A stretch of 64,000 nt of DNA from JASHPR01 sp963795055 (GTDB taxonomy: Bacteria; Actinomycetota; Actinomycetes; Streptosporangiales; Streptosporangiaceae): NCBI GenBank assembly GCA_963795055.1, contig CAWCGJ010000009.1, positions 62,001 through 126,000 of the forward strand, in the 5' to 3' direction. The stretch's first letter is position 1. Every line of letters starts with the position of its first letter. The notes below the pieces were generated by a model that made no database searches, was not told the DNA's origin, and was given only the letters and a program-made list of their open reading frames with translations. Of this stretch, positions 1 through 8,161 are shown one piece after another. A program made the translations under genes and the position numbers.

Positions 1-670
1 CTACGTACTGGCCCCGGAGCGGAACCTCGCGGTCCTGCCCGACACGGTGGACTTCGCCACCGCCGCGGTGCTGACGTGCGCGGGCATGACCGCGGTCCAC
101 GCGACCCGGATGTCCGGGCTGGCATCCGGCCAGACCGCGGTGGTGAACGGCGTCGGCGGCGTCGGCATCCTGGTGATCCAGGCGGCCGCTCACGCCGGGG
201 CCACGGTCATCGCGGTGGCCGACTCCGCGGACAAGGCGGAGCTCGCGCGGGCGCACGGCGCCGCGGACGTGATCGTCCTGGCTCCGGGTGAGGACTACGC
301 GACGCTGCCCGATGCCGTCCGCGCCGTGGCCGGCGGGCGGGGCGCGGACGTGTTCTTCGAGCTCGTCGGGACCACCGGGACGATGCGGGCCGGGATCCGC
401 GCGCTCGCTCCCCGGGGCCGGTTCGTCAGCACCGGTTACACCGACCAGCCGCTGGAGATCCACCCGATCGACTTCATCCTGTCGGAGACCAGCCTGGTGT
501 CCACGGTCGCGGCGACCAGGACCGACCTGAACGACGCGATCGCCCTGGCGGCGGCCGGCTCCCTGGTCGTCCCGCTGGCGGGCCGCTACCCCCTGGACGG
601 TATCTCCGATGCCCTGTCCGCCCTGCGCAGCCGCAGCGTCCTCGGCCGCCAGGTCCTCGTCCCGAACTGA
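1..670 (+). CDS. Zinc-type alcohol dehydrogenase/quinone oxidoreductase, C-terminal part (5' truncated by window)
   Basis: The reading frame is open from base 2, so the start lies outside the window; about 222 residues are visible. The dinucleotide-binding Rossmann fold carries the glycine motif NGVGGVG, followed by a beta-alpha run ending in a DxA acidic region, as in medium-chain dehydrogenase/reductase enzymes of the quinone oxidoreductase type. The tail (LRSRSVLGRQVLVPN) is the usual C-terminus of this family. It probably reduces or oxidises a small carbonyl or enone with NAD(P)H. It ends 11 bp before an amidohydrolase on the same strand, suggesting one operon. The substrate cannot be deduced. 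Confidence 0.85.
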   Translation, partial: YVLAPERNLAVLPDTVDFATAAVLTCAGMTAVHATRMSGLASGQTAVVNGVGGVGILVIQAAAHAGATVIAVADSADKAELARAHGAADVIVLAPGEDYATLPDAVRAVAGGRGADVFFELVGTTGTMRAGIRALAPRGRFVSTGYTDQPLEIHPIDFILSETSLVSTVAATRTDLNDAIALAAAGSLVVPLAGRYPLDGISDALSALRSRSVLGRQVLVPN

Positions 671-681
671 ACGGAGCAGCC

Positions 682-2019
682 ATGCCCGACAGGATCCTGA
701 TCAAGAACGGCACCGTCGTCACGATGAACGACGCGGGCGACGTCCACTTCGGCGGCTCGGTCGTGCTGGAGGGAGACCGGATCGCCGACGTCGGCCCGGC
801 CGGCGAGGTCGCCGCCCGCCGGACGGCCGAGGGCGCGCAGGTGATCGACGCCGAGGGAAAGGCGGTGCTGCCCGGGCTGGTCGACCTGCACTACCACACC
901 GCGCTCGGCAAGGGGTGGAGCGATCACCTGCCGCTGTGGGAGTACCTCGAGACGTGCTGGTACCCGATCATCCGCGCGCTGGACGACGACGCCGCCTACT
1001 GGGCCGCGCTGGCCAGCTACACCGAGTCGATCCGGTGCGGCGTCACCACGGTCAACGACATGTACCGCCGGCTCGACGCCCTGGCCGCGGCGGCGCAGGA
1101 CGTCGGGATCCGGGCGGTGCTGTCCAACGACGTCGCCGACGACGAGCACGACCTGGACACCCTGGAGATCAACGAGCAGGCGTACCGGTCCAACCACGGC
1201 AAGGCGGACGGCCGGATCGAGGTCTACGTCGGCATCGAGTGGCTGCCGCTGGCTTCCGAAGGGCTGCTGCGCGACACCCGGGCCCTGGCCGACGACCTCG
1301 GCACCGGGATCCACATCCACCTGAACGAGTCGCTGACCGAGGTGGAGAACTCCAAGCAGCGGTTCGGCCGGCGGCCGACCGAGGTGGCCTACGACTGCGG
1401 CATCCTCGGCCGCAACACCATCGCCGCGCACTGCGTGTGGCTGTCCGACACCGAGATCGCGCTGATGCGGGAGACCGGCACCCAGATCTCGCACCAGCCC
1501 TCGTCCAACGCCAAGCTCGGCAACGGCGTGGCCCGGGTGCCGGAGATGCTGAACGCCGGCCTCAACGTGGGGCTGGGGCACGACGCGGCCGAGTGCAACA
1601 ACAGCCGGGACCTGTTCGAGGTGATGAAGTTCGCCTCGCTCATCCACCGGGCCACCCGGGTGGACGCCAGCCTGCAGCAGGCCCCGGACGTGGTCCGGAT
1701 GGCCACCAGGAACGGCTCCGCCGCCCTGGGCCACGACACCGGCCAGCTCACCGCCGGGCGCAAGGCCGACGTGATCCTGGTCGACCTGAAGAGCCAGATG
1801 TTCACGCCGCTGATGCCCGGCAACGCCGACCACCTGTTCTCGCACCTGGTGTTCGCGGCCAACGGCAGCTGCGTGGACACCACGATCATCGACGGGAAGA
1901 TCGTTATGGAGGGGCGCAGGATCACCACGGTCGACGAGCCTGCGGTGCTGGAGAAGGCCAACGCCGCGTTCATCCGGGTGCTGGACAAGATGGTGGTTCC
2001 GGACATCAGCGGGCGCTGA
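682..2019 (+). CDS. Amidohydrolase (cytosine deaminase/chlorohydrolase-like, AtzA/TrzN superfamily)
   Basis: A 445-residue protein starting at ATG after a GGAGCAG-type ribosome site. It has the subtype III amidohydrolase pattern: an N-terminal beta-sandwich (NGTVVTMN), the metal-binding HxH (H70/H72 in LVDLHYH), a later HIHLNES histidine, IAAHCVWL, and the catalytic aspartate in LGHDAAECNN. The C-terminus closes with the GRKADVILVD strand typical of the family. Members hydrolyse C-N or C-Cl bonds on heterocycles, such as deamination of purines, pyrimidines or triazines. It belongs to a run of three amidohydrolases and probably acts in a shared catabolic route. The exact substrate is unknown. 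Confidence 0.85.
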   Translation: MPDRILIKNGTVVTMNDAGDVHFGGSVVLEGDRIADVGPAGEVAARRTAEGAQVIDAEGKAVLPGLVDLHYHTALGKGWSDHLPLWEYLETCWYPIIRALDDDAAYWAALASYTESIRCGVTTVNDMYRRLDALAAAAQDVGIRAVLSNDVADDEHDLDTLEINEQAYRSNHGKADGRIEVYVGIEWLPLASEGLLRDTRALADDLGTGIHIHLNESLTEVENSKQRFGRRPTEVAYDCGILGRNTIAAHCVWLSDTEIALMRETGTQISHQPSSNAKLGNGVARVPEMLNAGLNVGLGHDAAECNNSRDLFEVMKFASLIHRATRVDASLQQAPDVVRMATRNGSAALGHDTGQLTAGRKADVILVDLKSQMFTPLMPGNADHLFSHLVFAANGSCVDTTIIDGKIVMEGRRITTVDEPAVLEKANAAFIRVLDKMVVPDISGR

Positions 2020-2032
2020 GGCGGGCGGGGGG

Positions 2033-3589
2033 ATGGCCCGCTACCTGGTGCTGGGCGATCCGGTCGTCGCGTTCGGGCCGGAGTCGCTGATCCCGGACGG
2101 GGCGCTGATCGTCGACGGGCCGCAGATCACCGCCGCCGGGCCCCGGGAGGTGCTGGCGGCCCGGGGGCCGTTCGACCGGGTGCTCGGGTCACCGGCGCAC
2201 TTCGTCATGCCCGGCTTCGTGAACTGCCACTACCACTCCGAGCTGGCCATCGGGCCCGGGCTCTACCAGCACATCTTCGAGAAGGCCAACGTGTACATCC
2301 AGGGCGCGGTGGGCCCGGTCGACGAGCAGGACCTGTACTGGGGGATCTTGTGGGGCCTGGTCACCGCGATCCGGGGCGGGCAGACCGGCACCGTGGACAT
2401 GTACTACGGCCGCACCGGAATGGAGCACTTCGGCTGCGTGCCCGCGCTGCAGGCCTACGCCGATTCCGGCCTGCGGACGGCGTTCGGGCTGGTCAGCCGG
2501 GACCAGAACGTTTACGCGCACGAGGCGGACGAGGCCTTCCTGGCCCGGCTGCCGGCCGCGCTGGCCGCTGAGGTCCGCGCGTCGCCGATGGGCTACGCGT
2601 GGCCCGTCGACGACGTGATGGCTGCGTTTGAGGCCCTCTCCGCCGCCTGGCACGGCCGGGGCGACCGGATCCGGATCGTCACCGCGCCGGACTGGACGCC
2701 GGCCTGCTCGGACGAGCTGTACCGGCGCTGCGCCCGGGTGGCCGGCGACCACGGCACCTCGCTGATCACGCACGCGCTGGAGACCAGGTCGGAGATGATG
2801 TTCAGCCTGGAGCGGTACGGGAAGCCGGCCGTGCGGCGGCTGGCCGACCTGGGCGTGCTGGGTCCCCGCACGGTGCTCGAGCACTTCGTCTGGGTCACCG
2901 ACGACGAGTTGTCGGTGTTCGCCGACAGCGGGGCGGTGGCGTCCTGTGACCCGGGCTCGAACCTGCGGCTGGCCACCGGGGTCTGCCGGGTCCGCGACAT
3001 CATGGCGGCGGGCGGCCGGGTCGGCTTCGGCACCGACGGCATCTCGTTCTCCGACCACGAGGACTTCTTCCAGGAATTGCGGCTGGCCAGCTACCTGCAG
3101 CGGCTGCCGCGCGCGTTCGGTGAGGGCCGGCTGGACAGCGAGGCCCTGCTGCGGGCCGCGGCCGGGAACGGGGCCCGCGCTATCGGCGAGCCGGACCGGC
3201 TGGGCAGCCTGGAGCCGGGCAAGCGGGCCGACCTGCTGGTGGTCCGCAAGGACCGGATCCTGTTCCCGCCCGGGCGTTACGACGGCGAGCCGTTCCTCGA
3301 CGTGGTCGTCGACCGGGCGGAGGCGCGCGACATCGACACCGTGCTCGTACACGGCCGGGTGCTGATGGAGGCCGGGCTGGTCACCGTGGTCGACGAGGAG
3401 CAGGTGCGGGACCGGTTCGCCGCGGCCGTGCGCGACCGGGTCTACCGGCCGACGGCCGAGGTCCGGCGCTGGGCCGAGCTCGGCACGCTGGTCGAGCCGT
3501 ACCTCCCGCCGCTGTACCAGCGCTGGTACGACGTCCCGGTCGAGCCCGCGCACGTGTACAACGCCCGGAGAGTGACCGGTGCTGATTGA
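2033..3589 (+). CDS. Second amidohydrolase (long cytosine deaminase/chlorohydrolase-like)
   Basis: A 518-residue protein with ATG 13 bp after the previous stop. It shows the same fold as its neighbour but little close similarity: HxH in FVNCHYHSE, a histidine in LITHALET, another in LEHFVWVTDDE, and aspartate in FGTDGISFSDHEDFF. GKRADLLVV marks the returning beta-sandwich. It is longer than typical 440-470 residue members, with an extra C-terminal tail of roughly 60 residues rich in aromatics and arginine (VEPYLPPLYQRWYDVP). Two non-redundant amidohydrolases side by side suggest consecutive hydrolytic steps or a heteromeric enzyme. The substrate is unknown. Confidence 0.83.
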   Translation: MARYLVLGDPVVAFGPESLIPDGALIVDGPQITAAGPREVLAARGPFDRVLGSPAHFVMPGFVNCHYHSELAIGPGLYQHIFEKANVYIQGAVGPVDEQDLYWGILWGLVTAIRGGQTGTVDMYYGRTGMEHFGCVPALQAYADSGLRTAFGLVSRDQNVYAHEADEAFLARLPAALAAEVRASPMGYAWPVDDVMAAFEALSAAWHGRGDRIRIVTAPDWTPACSDELYRRCARVAGDHGTSLITHALETRSEMMFSLERYGKPAVRRLADLGVLGPRTVLEHFVWVTDDELSVFADSGAVASCDPGSNLRLATGVCRVRDIMAAGGRVGFGTDGISFSDHEDFFQELRLASYLQRLPRAFGEGRLDSEALLRAAAGNGARAIGEPDRLGSLEPGKRADLLVVRKDRILFPPGRYDGEPFLDVVVDRAEARDIDTVLVHGRVLMEAGLVTVVDEEQVRDRFAAAVRDRVYRPTAEVRRWAELGTLVEPYLPPLYQRWYDVPVEPAHVYNARRVTGAD

Positions 3590-4586
3590 CGCGCACAGCC
3601 ACATCCTGAGCCTCGCCGCGGACCCGGAGTTCACCGCCGCCTACGGCCGCGAGGGCTCGTTGTGCATCTTCCGCAGCATGGGCCTGCTGCCCTCGCACCG
3701 GATGCCGACTGACGACGAGTGGGAGGCCAGCGGGTACTCGGGCCGGGGCTGGCCGGTGATCGGCCCGGCGGAGTCGCTGCGCGACCATCCGGGGTTCGAC
3801 AAGATCGTGGTGCTGGCGGTCTCGCCGCAGTACCTCGACGGGCGGCTGATCGGCACCGTGGACACCGGCGGCGCGCTGGGCGTGCCCGGGCCGCCCGACC
3901 CGGAGCGGTGCAACGACTACGTGGCCGCCGTGGTCCGGGCGGACCCGGGCCGGTTCATCGGCTTCGCGTCGGTCAACCCCGCCTTCCGGGGGCCGGCCGC
4001 GGCGGTGGCCGAGCTCCGCCGGGCCGTTATGGATCTTGGCCTCGGCGGGCTGAAGCTGTACCCGATGTACCAGCACTGGTCGCCGGCCGACCGCGACCTC
4101 GCCTTCCCGCTCTACCAGGCCGCGGGCGAGCTCGGCCTCCCGGTGATGATCCACCAGGCGGGGTCGACCCGGATCGACGCGGCGCTGGAGCTGGGCCGCC
4201 CCGCCCTGCTCGACGACGTCGGCCGGTGCTTCCGCGACCTGCGGGTGATCGTCGCGCACTGCGGGCACCCGTGGGTCGATGAGGCGCTGTTCCTGCTGAC
4301 CAAGCACCCGAACTTCTACGGCGAGCTGTCCTACCTGCTGGCGAGCATCACCCGCCGGGACCTGTTCCTGCTGCTGCGCCGGTGCGAGCCGATGTTCGTC
4401 CCGCTGGAGAAGCTGTTCTTCGGCACCGACTACCCGGGCTTCCTCTACGACCCGGTCGCGCTGGCTGAGAAGGTGCGCTGCGTCAACGCCGAAGCTGCGG
4501 CCCTCGGCCTGGAGCCGATCCCGCCGCGCCAGCTCGACGGCCTGCTCGGCGACAACTTCGCCAGGTTCCTCGGCCTGCTCCCCTGA
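3579..4586 (+). CDS. Amidohydrolase_2 family metal-dependent hydrolase (ACMSD-like TIM barrel)
   Basis: A 335-residue protein whose GTG start overlaps the preceding gene by 11 bp, behind a GGAGAG-type site, implying translational coupling. It begins with the metal motif IDAHSH (H6/H8), then VMIHQAGS, IVAHCGHPWVDE and the FFGTDYPG aspartate. This is the order seen in the amidohydrolase-related family containing ACMSD and other decarboxylases or lactone hydrolases. It has no N-terminal beta-sandwich, unlike the two upstream amidohydrolases, so it belongs to a distinct subfamily and probably acts on a different intermediate. It may be a decarboxylase or a hydrolase. Confidence 0.83.
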   Translation: MLIDAHSHILSLAADPEFTAAYGREGSLCIFRSMGLLPSHRMPTDDEWEASGYSGRGWPVIGPAESLRDHPGFDKIVVLAVSPQYLDGRLIGTVDTGGALGVPGPPDPERCNDYVAAVVRADPGRFIGFASVNPAFRGPAAAVAELRRAVMDLGLGGLKLYPMYQHWSPADRDLAFPLYQAAGELGLPVMIHQAGSTRIDAALELGRPALLDDVGRCFRDLRVIVAHCGHPWVDEALFLLTKHPNFYGELSYLLASITRRDLFLLLRRCEPMFVPLEKLFFGTDYPGFLYDPVALAEKVRCVNAEAAALGLEPIPPRQLDGLLGDNFARFLGLLP

Positions 4587-4623
4587 ACCCCCGCCCGCCC
4601 CCTTTTTCCATGATCATCGGCAT

Positions 4624-4692
4624 CTTTTCATCCGATCCGGTCAAAGGATCACCCAATTTCGACCGTTTTGCGACCGCGGATCCAATGAAAAG
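4624..4692. repeat. Imperfect inverted repeat upstream of the PhyH-like gene
   Basis: Bases 4624-4638 (CTTTTCATCCGATCC) and the reverse complement of 4678-4692 (CTTTTCATTGGATCC) match at 13 of 15 positions, with 39 bases between them. The tract is distinctly less GC-rich than its surroundings and lies in the 217-bp gap between the third amidohydrolase and the dioxygenase gene. It could be a regulator-binding site or a cruciform/RNA hairpin. No U-run follows it, so it is not a clear terminator. Confidence 0.45.
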
Positions 4693-4803
4693 TGCGCGCC
4701 CGGGGGGTGCCCAGGAGAGGGCGACGCGCGGGCCGGGCCCGGCGGAGCGCGGCGCCCCGAAAATGGGCTGCGGCCGGCCCGGCCCGGGAGGCATGCTGCG
4801 GGC

Positions 4804-5727
4804 ATGGACGGTGGCGAACCCGGCCGCGGCTGGCGGGCCGACGGATTCGCGGTCCTGCCCGGATTCCTCCCGGCCGGCGAGCTGGCCCCGGCCCTGGCCG
4901 AGCTGGGCCTGATGTTCCCCTCGGCCGACGGGTTCCACGACCGCGCCGACCCGCGGTACCGCCGTTACCTCGGGGATGAGTTCGCCGGGATCGACGCGTT
5001 CCCGTTCGCCAGCCCCGAGCTGAGCCTGCTGGCCGTCCACGACCGGCTGGCCGGCCTGGCCGGGGTGCTGCTCGGCGACCCCGACATCCGGATCTACTCG
5101 GCCGAGGCCTGGGCCAAGTACACCGGCGCGGCCGACTACGACCAGGCCCTGCACCGCGACTACCTCAACCACACCGTCCTGGTGCCGACGGCCGCGCCTG
5201 CTTACCAGCAGCTGGAGATGTTCGTCTACCTGGTCGACGTGCCCGACGAGCTCGGCCCCCCGCACTTCGTGCCCAGGCCCCGCACCGCCGGCCTGCCGGC
5301 CAGGCCGAACTGGTACCCGCGCGCGGACGGATCCGACGACGAGGGCGGCTTCGTGGCCGCCGGCGGCCGCCCGGACCTGTACACGGCGGAAGTTTCCGCG
5401 GCCGGGCCGGCCGGGACCGTGGTCGCGTGGGGGCCGGCCACCTTCCACCGGGGCACCGCGCTGACCGCGCCGCGGGGCGGCCGGTACACCCTGCACCTCG
5501 GCTTCCGCCCGGCCGCGGCCGAGTGGGGCCAGCGCCGCGCGTGGGCCGACCGCAGTCACGAACCGGCCTGGTACGACTTCGTGGCCAGGGCCTCGCCGCG
5601 CCAGCTGCAACTGTTCGGCTTCCCGCCCCCGGGCCACCCGTTCTGGACCTCCGAGACCGTGACCGGGATGGGACAGCGGTATCCCGGCCGCGACTGGTCC
5701 GCCTGGCTCGCGGGCACGCGACCCTGA
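4804..5727 (+). CDS. Phytanoyl-CoA dioxygenase (PhyH) family Fe(II)/2-oxoglutarate oxygenase
   Basis: A 307-residue protein. The 2-His-1-Asp metal triad is visible: the HxD pair in LHRDYLNH and the distal histidine in TFHRGTAL, with the 2-oxoglutarate-binding arginine in GRYTLHLGF about ten residues later. The double-stranded beta-helix core is complete. PhyH enzymes hydroxylate or halogenate small molecules. Its position on the same strand behind three amidohydrolases suggests it may feed the same pathway, but a 217-bp gap with an inverted repeat suggests a separate promoter. ATG 4804 is chosen because the sequence before it has no family-like residues; no strong ribosome site precedes it. 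Confidence 0.78.
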   Translation: MDGGEPGRGWRADGFAVLPGFLPAGELAPALAELGLMFPSADGFHDRADPRYRRYLGDEFAGIDAFPFASPELSLLAVHDRLAGLAGVLLGDPDIRIYSAEAWAKYTGAADYDQALHRDYLNHTVLVPTAAPAYQQLEMFVYLVDVPDELGPPHFVPRPRTAGLPARPNWYPRADGSDDEGGFVAAGGRPDLYTAEVSAAGPAGTVVAWGPATFHRGTALTAPRGGRYTLHLGFRPAAAEWGQRRAWADRSHEPAWYDFVARASPRQLQLFGFPPPGHPFWTSETVTGMGQRYPGRDWSAWLAGTRP

Positions 5728-6101
5728 CCGGCCCTGGCCTGCCCGCTCCGGCCCGCCTGGCGGCCCGGCATTCTCCCGCCGCTGGCGTGGTGGTAACGCG
5801 AGGCCGGGTCTGGTGCTGGCACTGGTGGCCGGGGGAGGCAACCCGGTTTGATCCCGGATGCCGGGTGACGGACCGTTGGCTATAGGAGCCCGAGCTGCCC
5901 GCGGGGGAACCAACGGAGGCAGCCGCGGCCCGGGGGAAGCTGCGCTGGGGGCACTGGAGCAGCGTGAGCGGCACCAGTACCTCCTGGCCTGCATCAGGCC
6001 GTCGCGGACCGGTTCGGGCCCGACTCAGCGGACGCGCGCGAGGAGCCGCGCCCGCCTGTCGCGGCCGGAAAGGCCGACCGCGGGGGAAGGATGTGAGTTA
6101 G
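5728..6101. other. 374-bp non-coding leader with a structured candidate (about 5855-5935)
   Basis: No convincing gene is present. Bases 5874-5880 (CCGTTGG) pair perfectly with 5908-5914 (CCAACGG), enclosing a loop with the string GCGGGGGAACC. The strings GGGTGACGGA and GGGGGAACCAACGG recall conserved stretches of actinobacterial cyclic-di-AMP (ydaO-type) aptamers, but the later GGGGTGAA and GACAGCU boxes of that class were not found. It is therefore described only as a possible structured leader of the membrane-protein gene at 6102. Confidence 0.25.
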
Positions 6102-6755
6102 GTGGAACGATGGCTTAGCAGGTGGGGGCCGCTTTCCGGCGCCGTGGCGGGGATCTTGATCGCCGTCTCTATCTTCAGCGGCAGCAATACCCCGAACAAC
6201 AATGCCCCGGCCGGGCAGGTGGCCAGGTTCTACCTGCAGCACGCCGCCGGGCAGAAGGCATCGGCGATAGCCGGGATCCTGGGCATGGCCTTCCTGGTCC
6301 TGTTCGCGGTGGCCATGGCCGGCCGCGTGCGGGCTGGCCACGCCGGCGGCGGGTGGCTGGCCAGCGGCGCGATCGGCGGCGCGGCGTTCGCCGCGGCCAC
6401 GTTCGCGCCGGTGGTCGCCTTCTCGTGGATCCTGGCGTCGGACATCAAGTTCCTGACGGCGTCCACGGTACAGACGCTCAACGTCCTGCAGAACGACCTG
6501 TTCCTGCCCGCCATCGCCGGGTTCTTCGTGTTCGGCGTGGTGGGCGGGCTGGCCGCCGTGGTCAGCAAGGCTCCGGCCCGGTGGATGGGCTGGGTGCTGT
6601 TCGTGTTCGGGATCGGCGCGGTCGTACCGCCGGTCTCGTGGTTCGCGCTTCTGGCCATCTTCCTCTGGGTGCTGGTGGCCGGCGTCTGGCTGGCGGTACA
6701 GGGGACGCCGCGGGTCCGGCAGAGCGAGCCGGAGGTCAGCCTCGCGCACGTGTAG
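6102..6755 (+). CDS. Conserved polytopic membrane protein of unknown function
   Basis: A 217-residue protein with a GTG start preceded by GGGGGAAGGA about ten bases upstream. It has five to six hydrophobic segments: residues about 10-26, 56-74, 85-107, 133-156 and 163-196. A short N-terminal outside loop contains NTPNNNAPAGQVARFYL, and the C-terminus is basic then acidic. The layout resembles DUF4386-like small integral membrane proteins, but no catalytic motif is visible. It stands alone, after a long leader and before a strong bidirectional terminator. The function is unknown. Confidence 0.7.
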   Translation: MERWLSRWGPLSGAVAGILIAVSIFSGSNTPNNNAPAGQVARFYLQHAAGQKASAIAGILGMAFLVLFAVAMAGRVRAGHAGGGWLASGAIGGAAFAAATFAPVVAFSWILASDIKFLTASTVQTLNVLQNDLFLPAIAGFFVFGVVGGLAAVVSKAPARWMGWVLFVFGIGAVVPPVSWFALLAIFLWVLVAGVWLAVQGTPRVRQSEPEVSLAHV

Positions 6756-6766
6756 GCCTCCGATAG

Positions 6767-6804
6767 CCCGGCCGCCAGCCCAACCCCGCGGGCTGGCGGC
6801 CGGG
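6767..6804. terminator. Bidirectional hairpin terminator
   Basis: A perfect 15-bp stem (6767-6781 with 6790-6804) and an 8-nt loop lie between the convergent genes ending at 6755 and 6824. There is no U-run, as is usual in GC-rich actinobacteria. Confidence 0.75.
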
Positions 6805-6823
6805 CCCGGCCGCGGGAGCCGCT

Positions 6824-7447
6824 TCAGTAGGCGAGGGCGGGCGCGGCCCGAGGCCAGCCGTCCTCGGTGAGCACGGCGGCGATGAAGTGGGCCACGTCGG
6901 CACGGGCGATCTTGCTACCGCCAGCCGGCGAGTAGTCCGGGCTGACCCGGTACCGCCCGGTGCCAGGGCGGTTGATGAGCCTGGTCGCCCGGACCAGGGT
7001 CCAGTCGAGGTCGGAGGCCCGGATCACGTCTTCCATCGCGCGCACGTCGGCGAACTGCCTGGCCAGGACCCGGGGCAGGATCGTCTTGATCAGCCAGTTC
7101 ATGTTCGGGTCCCCGGTGATGTAGGCGCCGGCCGCGGACACGCAGACCAGGCGCCTGGCCCCGGTCTTCTGCATCGCGGCGACGGCGTTGCCGGCCGCCC
7201 CGGCCAGCAGCCCGGGCGCCTTCGCCCCGCGCGGGCCCAGCGCCGAGACCACGGCGTCGGCCCCGTCGATCACCTCGGCCACCGCCGTCTCGTCGAGGGC
7301 GTCGCCGCGGGTGACCGTCAGGCCTGCCGCCGGGGACAGCGCCTGCGGGTCGCGGGCCAGCGCGTGCACGGGATGCCCGGCCTGCAGCGCCCAGTCCAGC
7401 ACGTGGCCGCCGATGCCCCCGGTAGCGCCCAGGATGGCGATCTGCAT
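6824..7447 (-). CDS. NAD(P)H-binding, NmrA/SDR-like protein
   Basis: A 207-residue protein opening with the Rossmann motif ILGATGGIGGHVL. An SDR-like strand DAVVSALGPRG and a VCVSAAGAY segment follow. It matches the atypical SDR group of NAD(P)-binding domain proteins (NmrA/biliverdin reductase B-like); the classical YxxxK pair is absent. The ATG is preceded by GGGAGGAA. It is the last gene of a minus-strand unit (MFS exporter, hemerythrin protein, this gene) opposite a MarR gene. This suggests a MarR-controlled response to a drug or redox-active compound. Confidence 0.82.
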   Translation of the reverse strand: MQIAILGATGGIGGHVLDWALQAGHPVHALARDPQALSPAAGLTVTRGDALDETAVAEVIDGADAVVSALGPRGAKAPGLLAGAAGNAVAAMQKTGARRLVCVSAAGAYITGDPNMNWLIKTILPRVLARQFADVRAMEDVIRASDLDWTLVRATRLINRPGTGRYRVSPDYSPAGGSKIARADVAHFIAAVLTEDGWPRAAPALAY

Positions 7448-7470
7448 GCCGGTTCCTCCCCTCGGCGCGG

Positions 7471-8136
7471 TTACCAGCGACTAACCCTGGCGTAGCGCGG
7501 CCGCCACGCCACCCGGTACACCAGCCGCAGTGGCGCCGGCAGCCCGGCCAGCACGGCGGTTACCTCGTCGGCGGGGACGCCGTCCAGCGTCCAGGCAAAG
7601 AACTCGGCGCTGCCGGAGAGCCCGTTCTCCCGGCCCAGCCGCAGCCCGACCGCGCGCCACTCCGCCGCCGTGAGCGCGGTCCCGATCAGCGGCAGCGCAT
7701 CCCGCTCCTCGTGCGCGAGATGGCCGTGCAGGGTGGTGACGAGCTCGTCGACGGTGCCGGCCAGCCGGTCGCCGGCGGGATCGGCGAACGCGGCGTCGAC
7801 CGCGTCGAGCAGCGGGTCGACCCTGGCGTGCTCCTCCTCCATGGCCTGCAGGGTGGACATGGCGCTCTCGCTGTGGGCCAGGCGCTCGCCCAGCCTGGGC
7901 CAGATGTGCCGGTCCTCGCCGGTGTGGTGGAAGTGCAGCTGGCGCTTGAACACCTGCCACCCCCGTCCGACCTGCTCGCGCCGGGCCGGGTCCGCCCGGT
8001 CCGCGGCGGCAGCGGCCCGGGCCAGGCTGACCAGGTCGCGGCGGAACGCGTCGTGCGCCGCGAGCATCACGGTGAGGTCGGCGTCGCCGGCGCCGTGCCG
8101 GGCCGCCTCGGTTCCGGGGAGTCGCTGCGTGGTCAT
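7471..8136 (-). CDS. Hemerythrin HHE-domain protein
   Basis: A 221-residue, largely helical protein. Two HHE cation-binding units are visible: AAHDAFRRDL, then FHHTGEDRHIWPRL and EEEHARVDPLL, and later HGHLAHEERDALPL. These provide the histidine and carboxylate ligands of a di-iron centre. The C-terminal 60 residues are less conserved. The ATG follows ACGGAGAAAC. It lies 25 bp downstream of the exporter gene, so the two are probably co-transcribed. Hemerythrin-like proteins bind O2, NO or iron, and the neighbourhood suggests protection from redox-active compounds. Confidence 0.85.
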   Translation of the reverse strand: MTTQRLPGTEAARHGAGDADLTVMLAAHDAFRRDLVSLARAAAAADRADPARREQVGRGWQVFKRQLHFHHTGEDRHIWPRLGERLAHSESAMSTLQAMEEEHARVDPLLDAVDAAFADPAGDRLAGTVDELVTTLHGHLAHEERDALPLIGTALTAAEWRAVGLRLGRENGLSGSAEFFAWTLDGVPADEVTAVLAGLPAPLRLVYRVAWRPRYARVSRW

Positions 8137-8161
8137 CGTGTTTCTCCGTTCTGGTCGGCGG

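Noticed and set aside
586..1845. 419-codon open frame on the minus strand across the first amidohydrolase
   Set aside because: Its translation is low-complexity (Val/Gln/Gly/Arg-rich), shows no domain and mirrors the codon bias of the forward gene; it is a GC-skew shadow.
2189..3634. 481-codon minus-strand open frame
   Set aside because: Antisense shadow of the second amidohydrolase, with no motif.
5858..6118. 86-codon forward frame in the leader region
   Set aside because: No ribosome site, no conserved residues, and it overlaps the structured leader and the true GTG start at 6102.
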